From positions 75,909,558 through 75,973,557 of the forward strand of contig NW_026262668.1 of the NCBI RefSeq assembly GCF_021869535.1: 64,000 bases of DNA, written 5' to 3'. Of this stretch, positions 34,091 through 44,560 are shown one piece after another. Within the stretch, counting starts at the first letter, position 1; each line of letters opens with the position of its first letter. Made by a program: the position numbers and the translations under genes. The stretch is from Mytilus californianus. Lineage: Eukaryota > Mollusca > Bivalvia > Mytilida > Mytilidae. The notes beneath the pieces were generated by a model. The model did not search any database. It saw nothing but the letters and a program-made list of their open reading frames with translations, and had not been told where the DNA came from.

Positions 34091-36063
34091 TCTTTGATTA
34101 TTTCTGTTTGTTGTATTCATAACTTCGTAGACTCGGGCGATTTGATTGTTTCTGTTTGTTGTATTCATAACTTCGTAGACTCGGGTGATTTGATTGTTTC
34201 TGTTTGATGTATTCATAACTTTGTAGACTCGGGCGATTTGATTGTTTCTGTTTGATGTATTCATAACTTTGTAGACTCGGGCGATTTGATTGTTTCTGTT
34301 TGATGTATTCATAACTTCGTATACTCGGGCGATTTGATTGTTTCTGTTTGATGTATTCATAACTTTGTAGACTAGGGTAATTTGATTGCTTCTGTTTGAT
34401 GTATTCATAACTTTGTAGACTCGGGCGATTTGATTGTTTCTGTTTGATGTATTCATAACTTCGCAGACTCGGGCGATTTGATTGCTTCTGTTTGTTGTAT
34501 TCATAACTTCGTAGACTCGGGCGATTTGATTGTTTCTGTTTGATGGATTCATAACTTTGTAGACTCGGTCGATTTTATCGCTTCTGTTTGAGGTATTCAT
34601 AACTTCGCAGACTCGGGCGATTTGATTGCTTCTGTTTGATGTATTCATAACTTCGTAGACTCGGGCGATTTGATTGTTTCTGTTTGATGTATTCATAACT
34701 TTGTAGACTCGGGCGATTTGATTGTTTCTGTTTGATGTATTCATAACTTTGTAGACTCGGGCGATTTGATTGTTTCTGTTTGATGTATTCATAACTTCGT
34801 AGACTCGGGCGATTTGATTGTTTCTGTTTGATGTATTCATAACTTTGTAGACTCGGGCGATTTGATTGTTTCTGTTTGATGTATTCATAACTTCGTAGAA
34901 TCGGGCGATTTGATTGTTTCTGTTTGATGTATTCATAACTTCGTAGACTCGGGCGATTTGATTGTTTCTGTTTGATGTATTCATAACTTTGTAGACTAGA
35001 GCAATTTGATTGCTTCTGTTTAATGTATTCATAACTTTGTAGACTAGGGCGATTTGATTGTTTCTGTTTTATGTATTCATAACTTCGCAGACTCGGGCGA
35101 TTTGATTGCTTCTGTTTGATGTATTCATAACTTCGTAGACTAGGGCGATTTGATTGCTTCTGTTTGTTGTATTCATAACTTCGTAGACTAGGGCGATTTG
35201 ATTGTTTCTATTTGTTGTATTCATAACTTTGTAGACTCGGGCGATTTGATTGTTTCTGTTTGTTGTATTCATAACTTCGTAGACTCGGGCGATTTGATTG
35301 TTTCTGTTTGATGTATTCATAACTTTGTAGACTCGGGCGATTTGATTGTTTCTGTTTGATGTATTCATAACTTCGTAGACTCGGGCGATTTGATTGTTTC
35401 TGTTTGATGTATTCATAACTTCGTAGACTCGGGCGATTTGATTGTTTCTGTTTGATGTATTCATAACTTTGTAGACTCGGGCGATTTGATTGTTTCTGTT
35501 TGATGTATTCATAACTTGGTAAACTCGGGCGATTTGATTGTTTCTGTTTGATGTATTCATAACTTCGTATACTCGGGCGATTTGATTGTTTCTGTTTGAT
35601 GTATTCATAACTTTGTAGACTCGGGCGATTTGATTGTTTCTGTTTGATGTATTCATAACTTCGTAGACTAGGGCGATTTGATTGCTTCTGTTTGTTGTAT
35701 TCATAACTTCGTAGACTAGGGCGATTTGATTGTTTCTGTTTGTTGTATTCATAATTTCGTAGACTCGGGCGATTTGATTGTTTCTGTTTGATGTATTCAT
35801 AACTTGGTAAACTCGGGCGATTTGATTGTTTATGTTTGATGTATTCATAACTTCGTATACTCGGGCGATTTGATTGTTTCTGGATGATGTATTCATAACT
35901 TCGTAGACTCGGGCGATTTGATTGTTTCTGTTTGATGTATTCATAACTTTGTAGACTCGGGCGATTTGATTGCTTCTGTTTGTTGTATTCATAATTTTGT
36001 AGACTCGGGCGATTTGATTGTTTCTGTTTGTTGTCTTCATAACTTCGTATACTCGGGCGATTT
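34091..36063. repeat. 48-bp minisatellite, about 41 units
   Basis: The unit reads 'gactcgggcgatttgattgt' then 'ttctgtttgatgtattcata' then 'acttcgta'. Units differ at a few fixed positions: t/c in 'ttcg/tttg', 'tcggg/taggg', 'gatg/gttg' and 'tgtttc/tgcttc'. The minus strand is open through almost the whole array as two 323-codon frames (34,061-35,032 and 35,069-36,040), separated by one nonsense change at about 35,071 in the unit at 35,050-35,090. The translated unit is 16 residues, M-N-T-S-N-R-N-N-Q-I-A-R-V-Y-E-V. There is no signal peptide or stop-bounded domain, and most variant positions change the residue (Lys/Glu, Arg/Leu, Ser/Thr), so I see no sign of protein-level constraint. The openness follows from a unit length divisible by three. 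Confidence 0.95.
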
Positions 36064-36294
36064 AGATCTTGAAATATGAATCTATCGATTATCGAAGACT
36101 TGTCTGTTGACCTCTAGATATCTTTTGGTTATTCATGTCATGTCTAATTTATACTGCATCATCTACTTCTATTCATATCTGAGTTGAAGTTTGTAAGTAA
36201 CATTTGCAGGGCAACAGTTTTAGGACTGTTCTGTTAAATGCCTGCCAATATTTGATCAGGTAATTAATCACGTCATGTCACTGATCAGTTGACT

Positions 36295-36360
36295 ATAAAA
36301 ATAGGAAAATGTGGTATAATGGCCAATGAAACAACACTCCACCAGAGACCAACAAAAACC
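36295..36360 (-). repeat. PLE-2 tail terminus fragment
   Basis: 'aataggaaaatgtggtataa' followed by 'tggccaatgaaacaacactc' and 'caccagagaccaa' is the minus-strand version of the tail end seen at 40.2 and 50.8 kb. Confidence 0.6.
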
Positions 36361-36407
36361 TAGATAATCGTATACTTTACTTTGGGCTGCTGTTTTGATA
36401 TCAATGT

Positions 36408-36439
36408 CATTAGTAATACTTGTAGAAGTATTACTAATG
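36408..36439. repeat. 32-bp perfect hairpin
   Basis: 14-bp arms (cattagtaatactt and aagtattactaatg) with loop gtag. It begins CA and ends TG like the two hairpins at 11.5 and 47.7 kb, but no matching direct repeats flank it. Confidence 0.85.
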
Positions 36440-36589
36440 GTTAAAATTATATTTCTACTAGGCTTTGTGTAGGTGTAAGATAAAATGGGTAATTAATTAT
36501 TATAAAAGTATGGAGGCACTAGATTTTGAACATTATAATCATCTAAATATTGTATGTGAATTAATAATTCAAGTCCTCTAATCTAATAA

Positions 36590-36985
36590 CTTATGGGTAG
36601 ACTGTTCCTTCTAACTAATGAAAGGGCTATCATGTTTAGTAATATCAGTTGGATCCCCGAATGTTGCAATTTAGATATAGATCACTTGATTTGGGGGAAA
36701 TGTTACACTTTCCTATACTGTGACCAACTCATGCAAATTGTCAAACACGTTTTAAACTGTTTTAAGAGATCAAAAAGATTCCTCGTGGTATAATATATTA
36801 ATACACAGGTAAAACACATGTCGTCATCATTATTTTGTCGTTCTTTCTTTATCATTAGTATTTTAGTTATACAGCATTGTATATATTTTATAAGGCTTGT
36901 TCCGTTTAATTTTGTACTGTTATATTTATTATTTTTTAATCTTATGCATATTGTTTGAGCAAATAAATTATATGTGTTTAAAACA
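36590..36985 (+). pseudogene. LINE 3' end, copy A (5'-truncated)
   Basis: A 66-codon frame (36,593-36,793) encodes the last part of a non-LTR retrotransposon ORF2. It has N-E-R-A-I-M-F and ends R-S-K-R-F-L-V-V, followed by an AT-rich 3' untranslated region ending 'tttgagcaaataaattatat'. The frame end and the tail both match the copy at 48.0-48.74 kb. It lacks the zinc-ribbon part and everything upstream, a typical 5' truncation. Confidence 0.7.
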
Positions 36986-37339
36986 ATATATTTAAAGTTT
37001 TTTAAACGACGTTTGTGATATTCTGGTAAGTCTATATGAAAGGAAAGCTACTGATAACAAAAGATCTTATGAATTGGGTATCTTCGAAAAGGGGATTAAA
37101 AAGATATGCTGTTTAAACCGTGTGCACAATGCTTACGATGTAAATTATGCCTTCTGTTGTTTTTTTTTAAGATATCTGTTATATTGATTGAAGAATGCTG
37201 ATGTTTCCGTCTATCATGATTGATACGTATGTGATCTATTACTTTTTTTCTTTTTCTTTTTTAGACCAGGTATAAATAAAGGCGGTTTCAAGTATGTTTG
37301 CCTGTCCAATAGTGTAATATTTTAGATTATGACGTCACC
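36986..37339. other. Unassigned DNA
   Basis: Nothing is clearly recognised. Confidence 0.45.
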
Positions 37340-37402
37340 GAATGAGATTCATCACAGGATTTGTACTTACCCTGAGCAGCATGACGACTGCCACAATGTC
37401 GG
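37340..37402 (+). repeat. PLE-1 tail fragment
   Basis: 'tcaccgaatgagattcatca', 'caggatttgtacttaccctg' and 'agcagcatgacgactgccac' match the junction between RT and pseudo-LTR in copy 3 (29,690-29,760). Confidence 0.6.
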
Positions 37403-37588
37403 AGCCTATCATAACTTTATAAGTAAACGTTCAAATGTGATGGTCCTTACTTGTATGTTGAGTTGAAGTAAAAAGCGATTTGGCCGTCAATGTTAATTTT
37501 CAACTGAAAGAAAATTGTCATTTGATAATGAAAAAGAAAAGTCATATGATACCGATTTCTGTGCAGACGACACCTGTTTCTGTGATAA

Positions 37589-37820
37589 GGGAGCTACCAT
37601 TTGATTTTTATGGGGGGGGGGGGGGGGGGGGGCTAGGATGAAAAATGTTGTCCTGCAATTTTTTTAGTTGTTATCTCTGCCCTGCCTTTTTTTTCACTCT
37701 ATTCGGTCCTGCCTTTTGTTTTATTAGTTTATCCTGACTTTATATAAATAAATTGTCATCCTGCCTTTTTTTTTTTTTTAAATTTCATCCTAGCCCCATA
37801 AAAATCAAATGGTAGCTCCC
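37589..37820. mobile_element. 232-bp PIF/Harbinger-type MITE
   Basis: Terminal inverted repeats start gggagctaccatttgattt and match the right end exactly for about 23 bases up to a G tract, then again in ggctaggatgaaa. They are flanked by TAA on both sides (37,586-37,588 and 37,821-37,823). A 3-bp TAA duplication with GGG-starting ends is typical of PIF/Harbinger non-autonomous elements. The left arm carries 21 G where the right arm has only four C. The interior has repeated 'cctgcctttt' words and no coding capacity. Confidence 0.8.
37612..37632. repeat. Poly-G tract (21 G)
   Basis: An uninterrupted G run inside the left terminal repeat of the MITE. It is an expansion relative to the right arm. 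Confidence 0.95.
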
Positions 37821-37965
37821 TAAGTTGAATTAACCTCAAGCAGGTACCAAGATTTTTGAAAGTAAAAGATATCAAAGTATGAGAGCTTAAAACCCAAAGG
37901 CGCAACAAGAGCAGCCAACTTTGTCTGAGGAAGTTGCACCTATGCCTTTAGTACAATTATGAAGT

Positions 37966-38689
37966 ATATGAACTGGACATTTACAGACAAAATGTGTCAT
38001 GTAAAACATGCCAGTTCAGAATACAAAGTTACCATAACGAATTAAAAAATACCAACGATTTATGACTTTCTTTTATTATAAAAATAGTTTTTTTTTCTTC
38101 AAAACTAAAGGTTGCTTAGTGACATTCGTGAAGGGTTGATATGTTCAAATTCGCTGTTGAAAATGTTTCTTTGTGATGTCATATTTTAATAGCCATTGTC
38201 ATTAATCGTAGAACATAGTCCAAACATGCAGAAAATTCGCCCGGAAAGTTAGAAAAACTAATTGTACAAGCTTATACGTGATTCGCAAACATGTTAACAC
38301 GTTGAAAGTATCCAGTTTAACCAGTCTCTTACCTTAACATATCACATGTAACACATAGTAATTATTTTAATTATTTCAAATTTACATTTTTACAAACCAC
38401 GGTGTCTTGAGTGCAAATACATAAATTTCCCTAAAAATTTTCAACACTAAATGCTTGAAATACATTTTTTACAAAGAAGTGTCAAAGTTTTTTTCTTTCT
38501 TGTCATGATTTTAATTTTAAACACAATTTATCTTGTCCTTTTTCGATCCATTATATTTCAAATTGTCTTTTTGGATCCTCTTAAATCTCTTACAACAAAT
38601 TGATTTTACATGGTTGCTTTATTTCATTTTTTCAACAAGATAAATTGTTATCATTAAAGGCCCTACAGCTGATTAACACTTTGGCTATA
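37966..38689. other. Unassigned AT-rich DNA
   Basis: Nothing is recognised. Confidence 0.5.
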
Positions 38690-38962
38690 AGCAACGCGTG
38701 AGAACATTTGTATAAATAAAAGGTGTGAGGTATATGAGACAGCATTTCAACAACACAAAAAACAGAAAAGAGATCGAGAGATAAAAAGCCGTATGATACT
38801 CATTCCCGTGTGCATGACACTGGAATTATCATCATCAGTTACAATCATATATAAACGTTTGAGACCATTAAACCCCAAAGGGACTAAAGAGAACTGCTAA
38901 AAATTGTATAAATTCAGCTCCGACTGAGCGAGTTGCAACTTTCGTCTTAGTACAAATATATA
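38690..38962. repeat. Family-G dispersed repeat, copy 2
   Basis: It carries 'aaaagccgtatgatactcat', 'taaaccccaaagggactaa', 'gcgagttgcaactttcgtct' and 'tagtacaaatatataat', the same order as around the MITE at 37.5-37.96 kb but without the insertion. It is non-coding. Confidence 0.45.
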
Positions 38963-39232
38963 ATATAATGAAAATTCATAGACAAATTATTCAATCTAAA
39001 TAAATTATAAATATTGCAAGGACCAAAGCAGTGTACTTGATTATTGGTATCCTCGGGGACATAGTCCAGTGTTAGTGGTAACACGTATGCTACGGCGTGC
39101 GTACGACATATGGTTCTGGAACGACAAGACATTCGTCAGACCAAAAATTTGGAAAGTCAAAAATATAAAGATTGTGAGCATAACAAGAAATGAGATGTCA
39201 AATTGACAGTAAACCGAGTTTTTTGTATTTTG

Positions 39233-39905
39233 AAGGCCCATAACTCCTGAACGGCAAAAGTGATAATCACCAATTTCGAAATATTCTCCGTTTTGTCATC
39301 AGTAACTACATATTAAAATTCTAAAATGATTGGTAAAACGGTTCAATTGTGTACACTGAAACATAAAGTGCCATTTTAAAATATATCAAGGACAATAACT
39401 CTTGAACGGTATTGTAAAAATCGTCAATATCGAACTTGACTCAATGTTGTCATCAGTGACACCAGCATATCAAAATTAGAAAAGCATAAATTGAACAATT
39501 ATTTATTTAATTAGTTATTTAAGAAAATGACATAAAGTGTCATTTTCAAATCTATTAAGGACCATAACTTCTGAACGGTTAAAGTGAAAATCGTCAATAT
39601 TAAACTTGAACTCCATTTAGTTCTCATTAACTACATAATAAAATTTGAAAACCATTGGTTAAATGGGTCATAAGTTATTGCATGGAGCCATTTTCCAATC
39701 TATCAAGGACCATAACTCCTGAACAGTAAAAGTGAAAATGTTCAATATTGACTTTAACGTCCATTTTGTCATCAGTAACATACACATTAAATTTTGAAAA
39801 GCATTGGTGGAACGGTTCATAAGTTTTTGCACGGAAACAATATAAAGTGTTATTTTCCAATATATCAAGGACAATAATTCCAGATCGGTAAAGGTGAAAA
39901 TCGTC
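39233..39905. repeat. Tandem repeat of about 150-170 bp, 4-5 units
   Basis: Units start 'aaggaccataactcctgaac' at about 39,233, 39,388, 39,557, 39,706 and 39,867. Each continues with 'tgaaaatcgtcaatat', a 'tgtcatcagtaac' block, and a 'aaagcattggt' block with 'cataaagtg'. The last unit breaks off into a PLE-2 tail fragment. Overlapping minus-strand frames (39,668-39,970) are accidental. Confidence 0.85.
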
Positions 39906-39914
39906 AAAATCCAA

Positions 39915-40250
39915 ATTGTCACCAATGAGACGACTTTCCACCAGAGACCAAATGACGTAGAAATGGACAACTATATGTCACCTATACGGCCTTCAACAAT
40001 GAGTAAAACCCATACCGCATAGTAATCTATTAAACTAGGCCCCGTGACAAATGTAAAACTATTCAAACGAGAAAACTAAGTTATTTCACATATTAGGTTC
40101 TGCCTTGCTTGTTCTCAGCTTTGAATATTTAACTTCTACCAATATATGTACATTTATAGTTCCTATAATTTCAAATATCTACGGCATTTTGGTCTTTGGT
40201 GGATAGTTGTCTCATTGGCAATCATACCGCTTCTCCTTATTTTTATATTA
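39915..40250. repeat. Two PLE-2 tail fragments in opposite orientation
   Basis: 39,923-40,082 is minus: 'ccaatgagacgactttccac', 'cctatacggccttcaacaat', and 'actattcaaacgagaaaac'. 40,180-40,250 is plus: 'ggatagttgtctcattggca' then 'atcataccgcttctcctta'. They face each other like the arms of an inverted insertion. Confidence 0.65.
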
Positions 40251-43078
40251 TATAATAAACAAACGTAAAGTTTATCGTTCATTCGAATACAGACAATCTA
40301 ACGAGCCTATGTTGAAATGCATATATTTCTTACATGTCAAATAAATGCTTATTACATAATTCTACAGGATATGTAAACCAGTGAACATTTATATCCGCCA
40401 AGTTTGAAATTTTGTCACAAATCGTTTTTGAAAAAGGGGATTTTTACAAATAATGTTTGAAATTAAGATTGGTACGAACAACGTCACGACGTCGTCCTTG
40501 CATGTAGACAATGCTACGTACAATGTAATACTATGATGTAATTTTTTGTCGTTCAGTTTTTTAATCGTGTAATTTGATTATAATTTTGGAGAATACCGAA
40601 CGGATGACAACAAAATAACAGACCAATGACAAACCATGGAACAGGTGCTTATCGCGTGTGGATACAAAATAAATCATTAAAAATAAAAAGTAAGGAAAAT
40701 TGTAATTCATATAGATTATAAATTCATAAAGATAATCAACAACTTCTATCTTAGAATTACGGTTAAAACAGATACAATCTCAAAACTTGACTGCCACTGT
40801 TCCTAAAAGTATAAGCTCTAAAGAAAATATTTCCCAAATTCCGGAAATCATGTGAAGGACCAATTCCCAGAAAAAGAAAATACATTTATGACTCTCACTT
40901 TATTTTGGACAGGCAGATGCAAAATAGTACACTCCTATAATAGCATGAAATGTTCTAATTTCTTGTCAATTTTATAATGAAAATTTCTGAAAATCTAGAA
41001 CAGGACCTTCTAATTTCTCTTGAATGTAAAGACAATGGTTTTAATACATTTCCATTTTGAGGATGCAAAATAATAACAGGTCGGGTCATCGACTTAGTTT
41101 TTACTGTACATGTCATTGACAGTGGTGTTCCAGGTGTAAAAAATACAACAAAACGTCGAAATAAGCGTGACGTCATCGCGTTGCAAGCCGTAAGGCGGTG
41201 TCCCTATGATTATTCTATATCAATCAAACGGAAATTTATGTATCAACAACACATATCAAATTTTAAGAAAAATCTATGCATTTGTAATTGGGGATTTGAT
41301 GATTTTAAGACAAATTTTAGAACGTTTTCGCCGATTTTATGTGCTTTCTATACAAATGTTCATCTATTTTGAAAGAATTCTTGTAGTAATATTTCAGAAA
41401 ATAATAAAGATGAACTTTTTTTTTAGTTTTCAGTTATAGTTCAGCGATCCAAAGTTATATGCAACATTTTACCAAAATCTGTGACATAGCCCATTTACTC
41501 TACCTTGACATTAATGTCAAATACGTCATGACATATTCAGGACGAGAATATATACATCAAATTGTTAGACAGTAGGTTAGCAGGTCACCTACGGACTTTT
41601 CAAAGATTTGTTAAAAATTATGATTTTTTTTTTACTGTTACACTCTCCTAACATGAAACGCATTTGACGTCTTGCGTTCTGATCGGACATTGCTGTGTAT
41701 TTACACTTTTAGCGAAACTGACTTCCCACCGGCATCGCTGTCACTACCGGATAAGAGAGGTCCGGGTTGTCATCTTGATGGTATATACAGGTAAAGAGAA
41801 AATATTTAAGTTAGGTGAGTTTTAAAAGCTCTGATGAACAATATTAGCATACTACTAACATCTGAATCAGATATTTACAAACCCATTCGAATACATAGAT
41901 TTATTTTTCTTGTGACAAGAGGTCAAGATGTACTTATTACTTATTTCAAAAGCGTCTTTACTTTATATTTTTTTTATATTTTTGACAAGGATGCGGTTAA
42001 TAACAGAGATGAAACATTATGTAATTAGTTTAGTACTATTAGCCTCCAGTCGAGTAGATCACCACCTACAATTATATACATTTTACAGAAGTCACGTGTA
42101 TCATGTGATTTTATTTTTCGTAGAATAAAAAAAAATCCGGCATTCCTCCATGGTTGACCTGGAACTTTATTTTACTGTGTAAACAAATTGATATAGTATT
42201 ATTAGGTTTTATATGTCACAATGATATTATAGTAACAAAATCTTTGAATTTACGAAAGGAATGACAATAACTTACCATCCATAGAAATACAAACTTGATG
42301 GGTACCAAAATCCAACCCCAACAATGCGATAGGGCTAACTGAACATTACGGGAAGACATGAACTTGAACTTGTAGTGCAAAACTTTTCTTTTCAGAATAA
42401 AACAAAAGAAACACATTAGTATTTCGACAAACTATGCCTAATGGCAAATATTCAGGACGTAAAAAAAAATTTAATAATCAATAGAAAATAGAAAGGGTCT
42501 GCAAAGTGGGTCGATTGGGATGAAGTGTGGGAAATTCAGACTACCACTGGAAAAACGTGACACTCTCCCCACACGAGACATAAATTCAATTCATCAATCA
42601 ACACTTGCTTTTTTATTCCAAAGACTTTAAAATTGGGTTTATCCGCGTCTCCGACAAGCGCGTGCTAGTTTATGGCGAAGAACAAATCTTAGTCGTATCG
42701 GATTCAGGATAATATCTCCAAAATACAATCAAATGTCTTCATCATGTATATAGACTGTTATATTGAATGTTCGTTAAAAAATTAACTCGGCTTGTCGATT
42801 TAGTGTAAAGCAGGGTACATTTATGTTACCCTGGTTACATTAGAATATCACTGACCTGAATATTTGTAATGTTTGAGGCTGGACGTTCAGCAGTCACGAA
42901 TTAATCAAACAATCATTCAAACAAACAAACATCCTTAAAAAATACTTTGAGTAATTTGTGGTAACGAAATTCATGACTTTTTTAACTTTCTATTTATATA
43001 TTCTGTATAGACCTGTGACAACATCCTGTAAATATTCATTCAAGGATGCTGTTAATTGTAAAGTACTGTCTTTTATAA
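40251..43078. other. Unassigned AT-rich DNA
   Basis: No gene, array or mobile element is recognised. Isolated notes: a tgacgtca palindrome at about 41,170, a ttgacattaatgtcaa palindrome at about 41,506, and short hydrophobic frames at 41,834-42,128 and 42,216-42,416 without family features. This is one of the longest unexplained stretches. Confidence 0.5.
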
Positions 43079-43572
43079 CATCGTTCTTTATTTGGCCTTT
43101 TTAACATTTTTTGATTCGAGCGTCACTGATAAGTCTTTTGTAGACGAAACGCGCGTCTGGCGCTAATATAAAATTTCAATCCTGGTATCTATGATGAGTT
43201 TATTTACAATCACTGGGTCGATGTCACTGCTGGTGGAGTTTTAATTCCCCTAGGGTATCACCAGCCCAGTAGTCAGCACTTCTGTGTTGACTTGAGTTAT
43301 CATTGATATGTTCATAATTATAAATTAACTGTTTACAAAACTTTGAATTTTTGAAACACTAAGGCTTTTCTACCTCAGGAATAGATTACCTTAGCTGTAT
43401 TTGGCAAAACTTTCATGAATTTTTGGTCCTCAATGCTCTTCAACATCGTACTTTATTTGGCCTTTTTAACATTTTTTGATTCGAGCGTCACTGATGAGTC
43501 TTTTGTAGACGAAACGCGCGTCTGGCGCAAATATAAAATTTCAATCCTGGTATCTATGATGAGTTACTTTAT
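43079..43572 (+). repeat. Family-A repeat, about 1.35 tandem units of 364 bp
   Basis: A block 'tttatttggcctttttaac' to 'gacgaaacgcgcgtctggcg' and 'tcaatcctggtatctatgat' occurs at 43,087-43,200 and again at 43,451-43,564, 364 bp apart with only a few differences. Between them lies the 'ctgctggtgga' to 'tatcaccagcccagtagtc' box, then a TA-rich part and 'accttagctgtatttggcaa'. I recognise this as a very common mussel dispersed repeat. The 83-codon frame 43,415-43,666 is accidental. Confidence 0.85.
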
Positions 43573-44019
43573 ACCTCTTTTTTTCCTTAAGTTATATTCA
43601 ATTATGATTCTACAGATAAATCATTTTCTTGTCAGTGACTGTAACCACACACAATCAGTTTTGTAAAATGTGATCCCTACATAGTATTTTAGGACGACAC
43701 CTGGATTAAATTTCAAACAATCCAAACAAACCCGCCACACGAAGTAACATATCCCCGACGAAAAAAATGTGGTTTAATTCTATTCTAAGGCTAACTCAGT
43801 ATTACTACAGTGTATTTTTATGGGCAGCAGATCGATATTTATAATTGCTAGATATACATTTTGTATCCATAATTTCACCTGCCATTCAAGTCGTCGATAC
43901 AACATGAGTATTTGTTTTTTCGTGTTTACTGAATTGGTCTCAACTTCCTGATTGACTAATTCAGGTATAAATCGGGGGGTTAGATTAAAAACGAACAAGT
44001 TTTTTTAATACTTAGTCTC
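43573..44019. other. Unassigned DNA
   Basis: Nothing is recognised. Confidence 0.5.
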
Positions 44020-44560
44020 AATTTAGTTTATATCATGCTTTTTTTCAAAAATATAATAAAAATTATGGATCATCTATCTTTTTTCACGCTACAGGTTGTG
44101 TAAAATTGTCAATAGTTTGTAAAGATTATACATTGGAAAATCAATTTTGAGTGAATATATAGAGATTGAATTTTAAAATATAATATGAAAAATACCTTTG
44201 ATTATATGCTTTCAGAAAATAAAAATAAAAATTGAGGTCACGGGACTCGTTTTCTTACTATAAAACTAAATGTGTAAACAAAATTACTGTACATTCCATT
44301 ATACAAGAAAGATTCTCTGACTTATCTCCCCTTATATGAACAAGTTTAAAACAGATTTTTGTTAAAAAAAGATTTTTTGTAAAAATAGTCGTTATAACAA
44401 GACAAAATACATATTTTATTTTTTCAATTAGATTATTAAAGTCCTACAAATAAATTGCATTCCTCTCTAGAAATTTGCATATTAAGTTAAAGATCTAGGC
44501 CGATTTTACCATCCAAGATGACGGAATACATTCAATCTACCTTAATTAAACGCAGGCGAA
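44020..44560. repeat. Family-F dispersed repeat, copy 2
   Basis: Collinear with 17,600-18,215; both share 'atataataaaaattatgg' and 'atttgcatat' followed by 'aaagatctag' and 'caagatgacgga'/'caagatgaggga'. The interior is more diverged, with several indels. Confidence 0.6.

Larger units (their letters stand above)
37525..37965. repeat. Family-G dispersed repeat, copy 1, interrupted by a MITE
   Basis: The outer segments (37,525-37,588 and 37,824-37,965) resemble 38,760-38,960 in order: a 'catatgatacc' block, then 'aaacccaaaggcgcaac' and 'gttgcacctatgcctttagt'. The match is diverged. The middle is the inserted 232-bp element. Confidence 0.45.

Noticed and set aside
34061-36040. Two 323-codon minus-strand frames as a repetitive protein gene
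   Set aside because: The frames are an automatic result of a 48-bp unit with no stop in that frame. Variants are mostly residue-changing, one nonsense change splits the array, and no promoter, signal or flanking non-repeat coding is seen.
34091-36063. CRISPR array
   Set aside because: Units are contiguous 48-bp tandem copies without unique spacers, in a eukaryotic context.
41165-41180. Functional CRE-type promoter element (tgacgtca)
   Set aside because: A single octamer with no gene or transcript evidence nearby.
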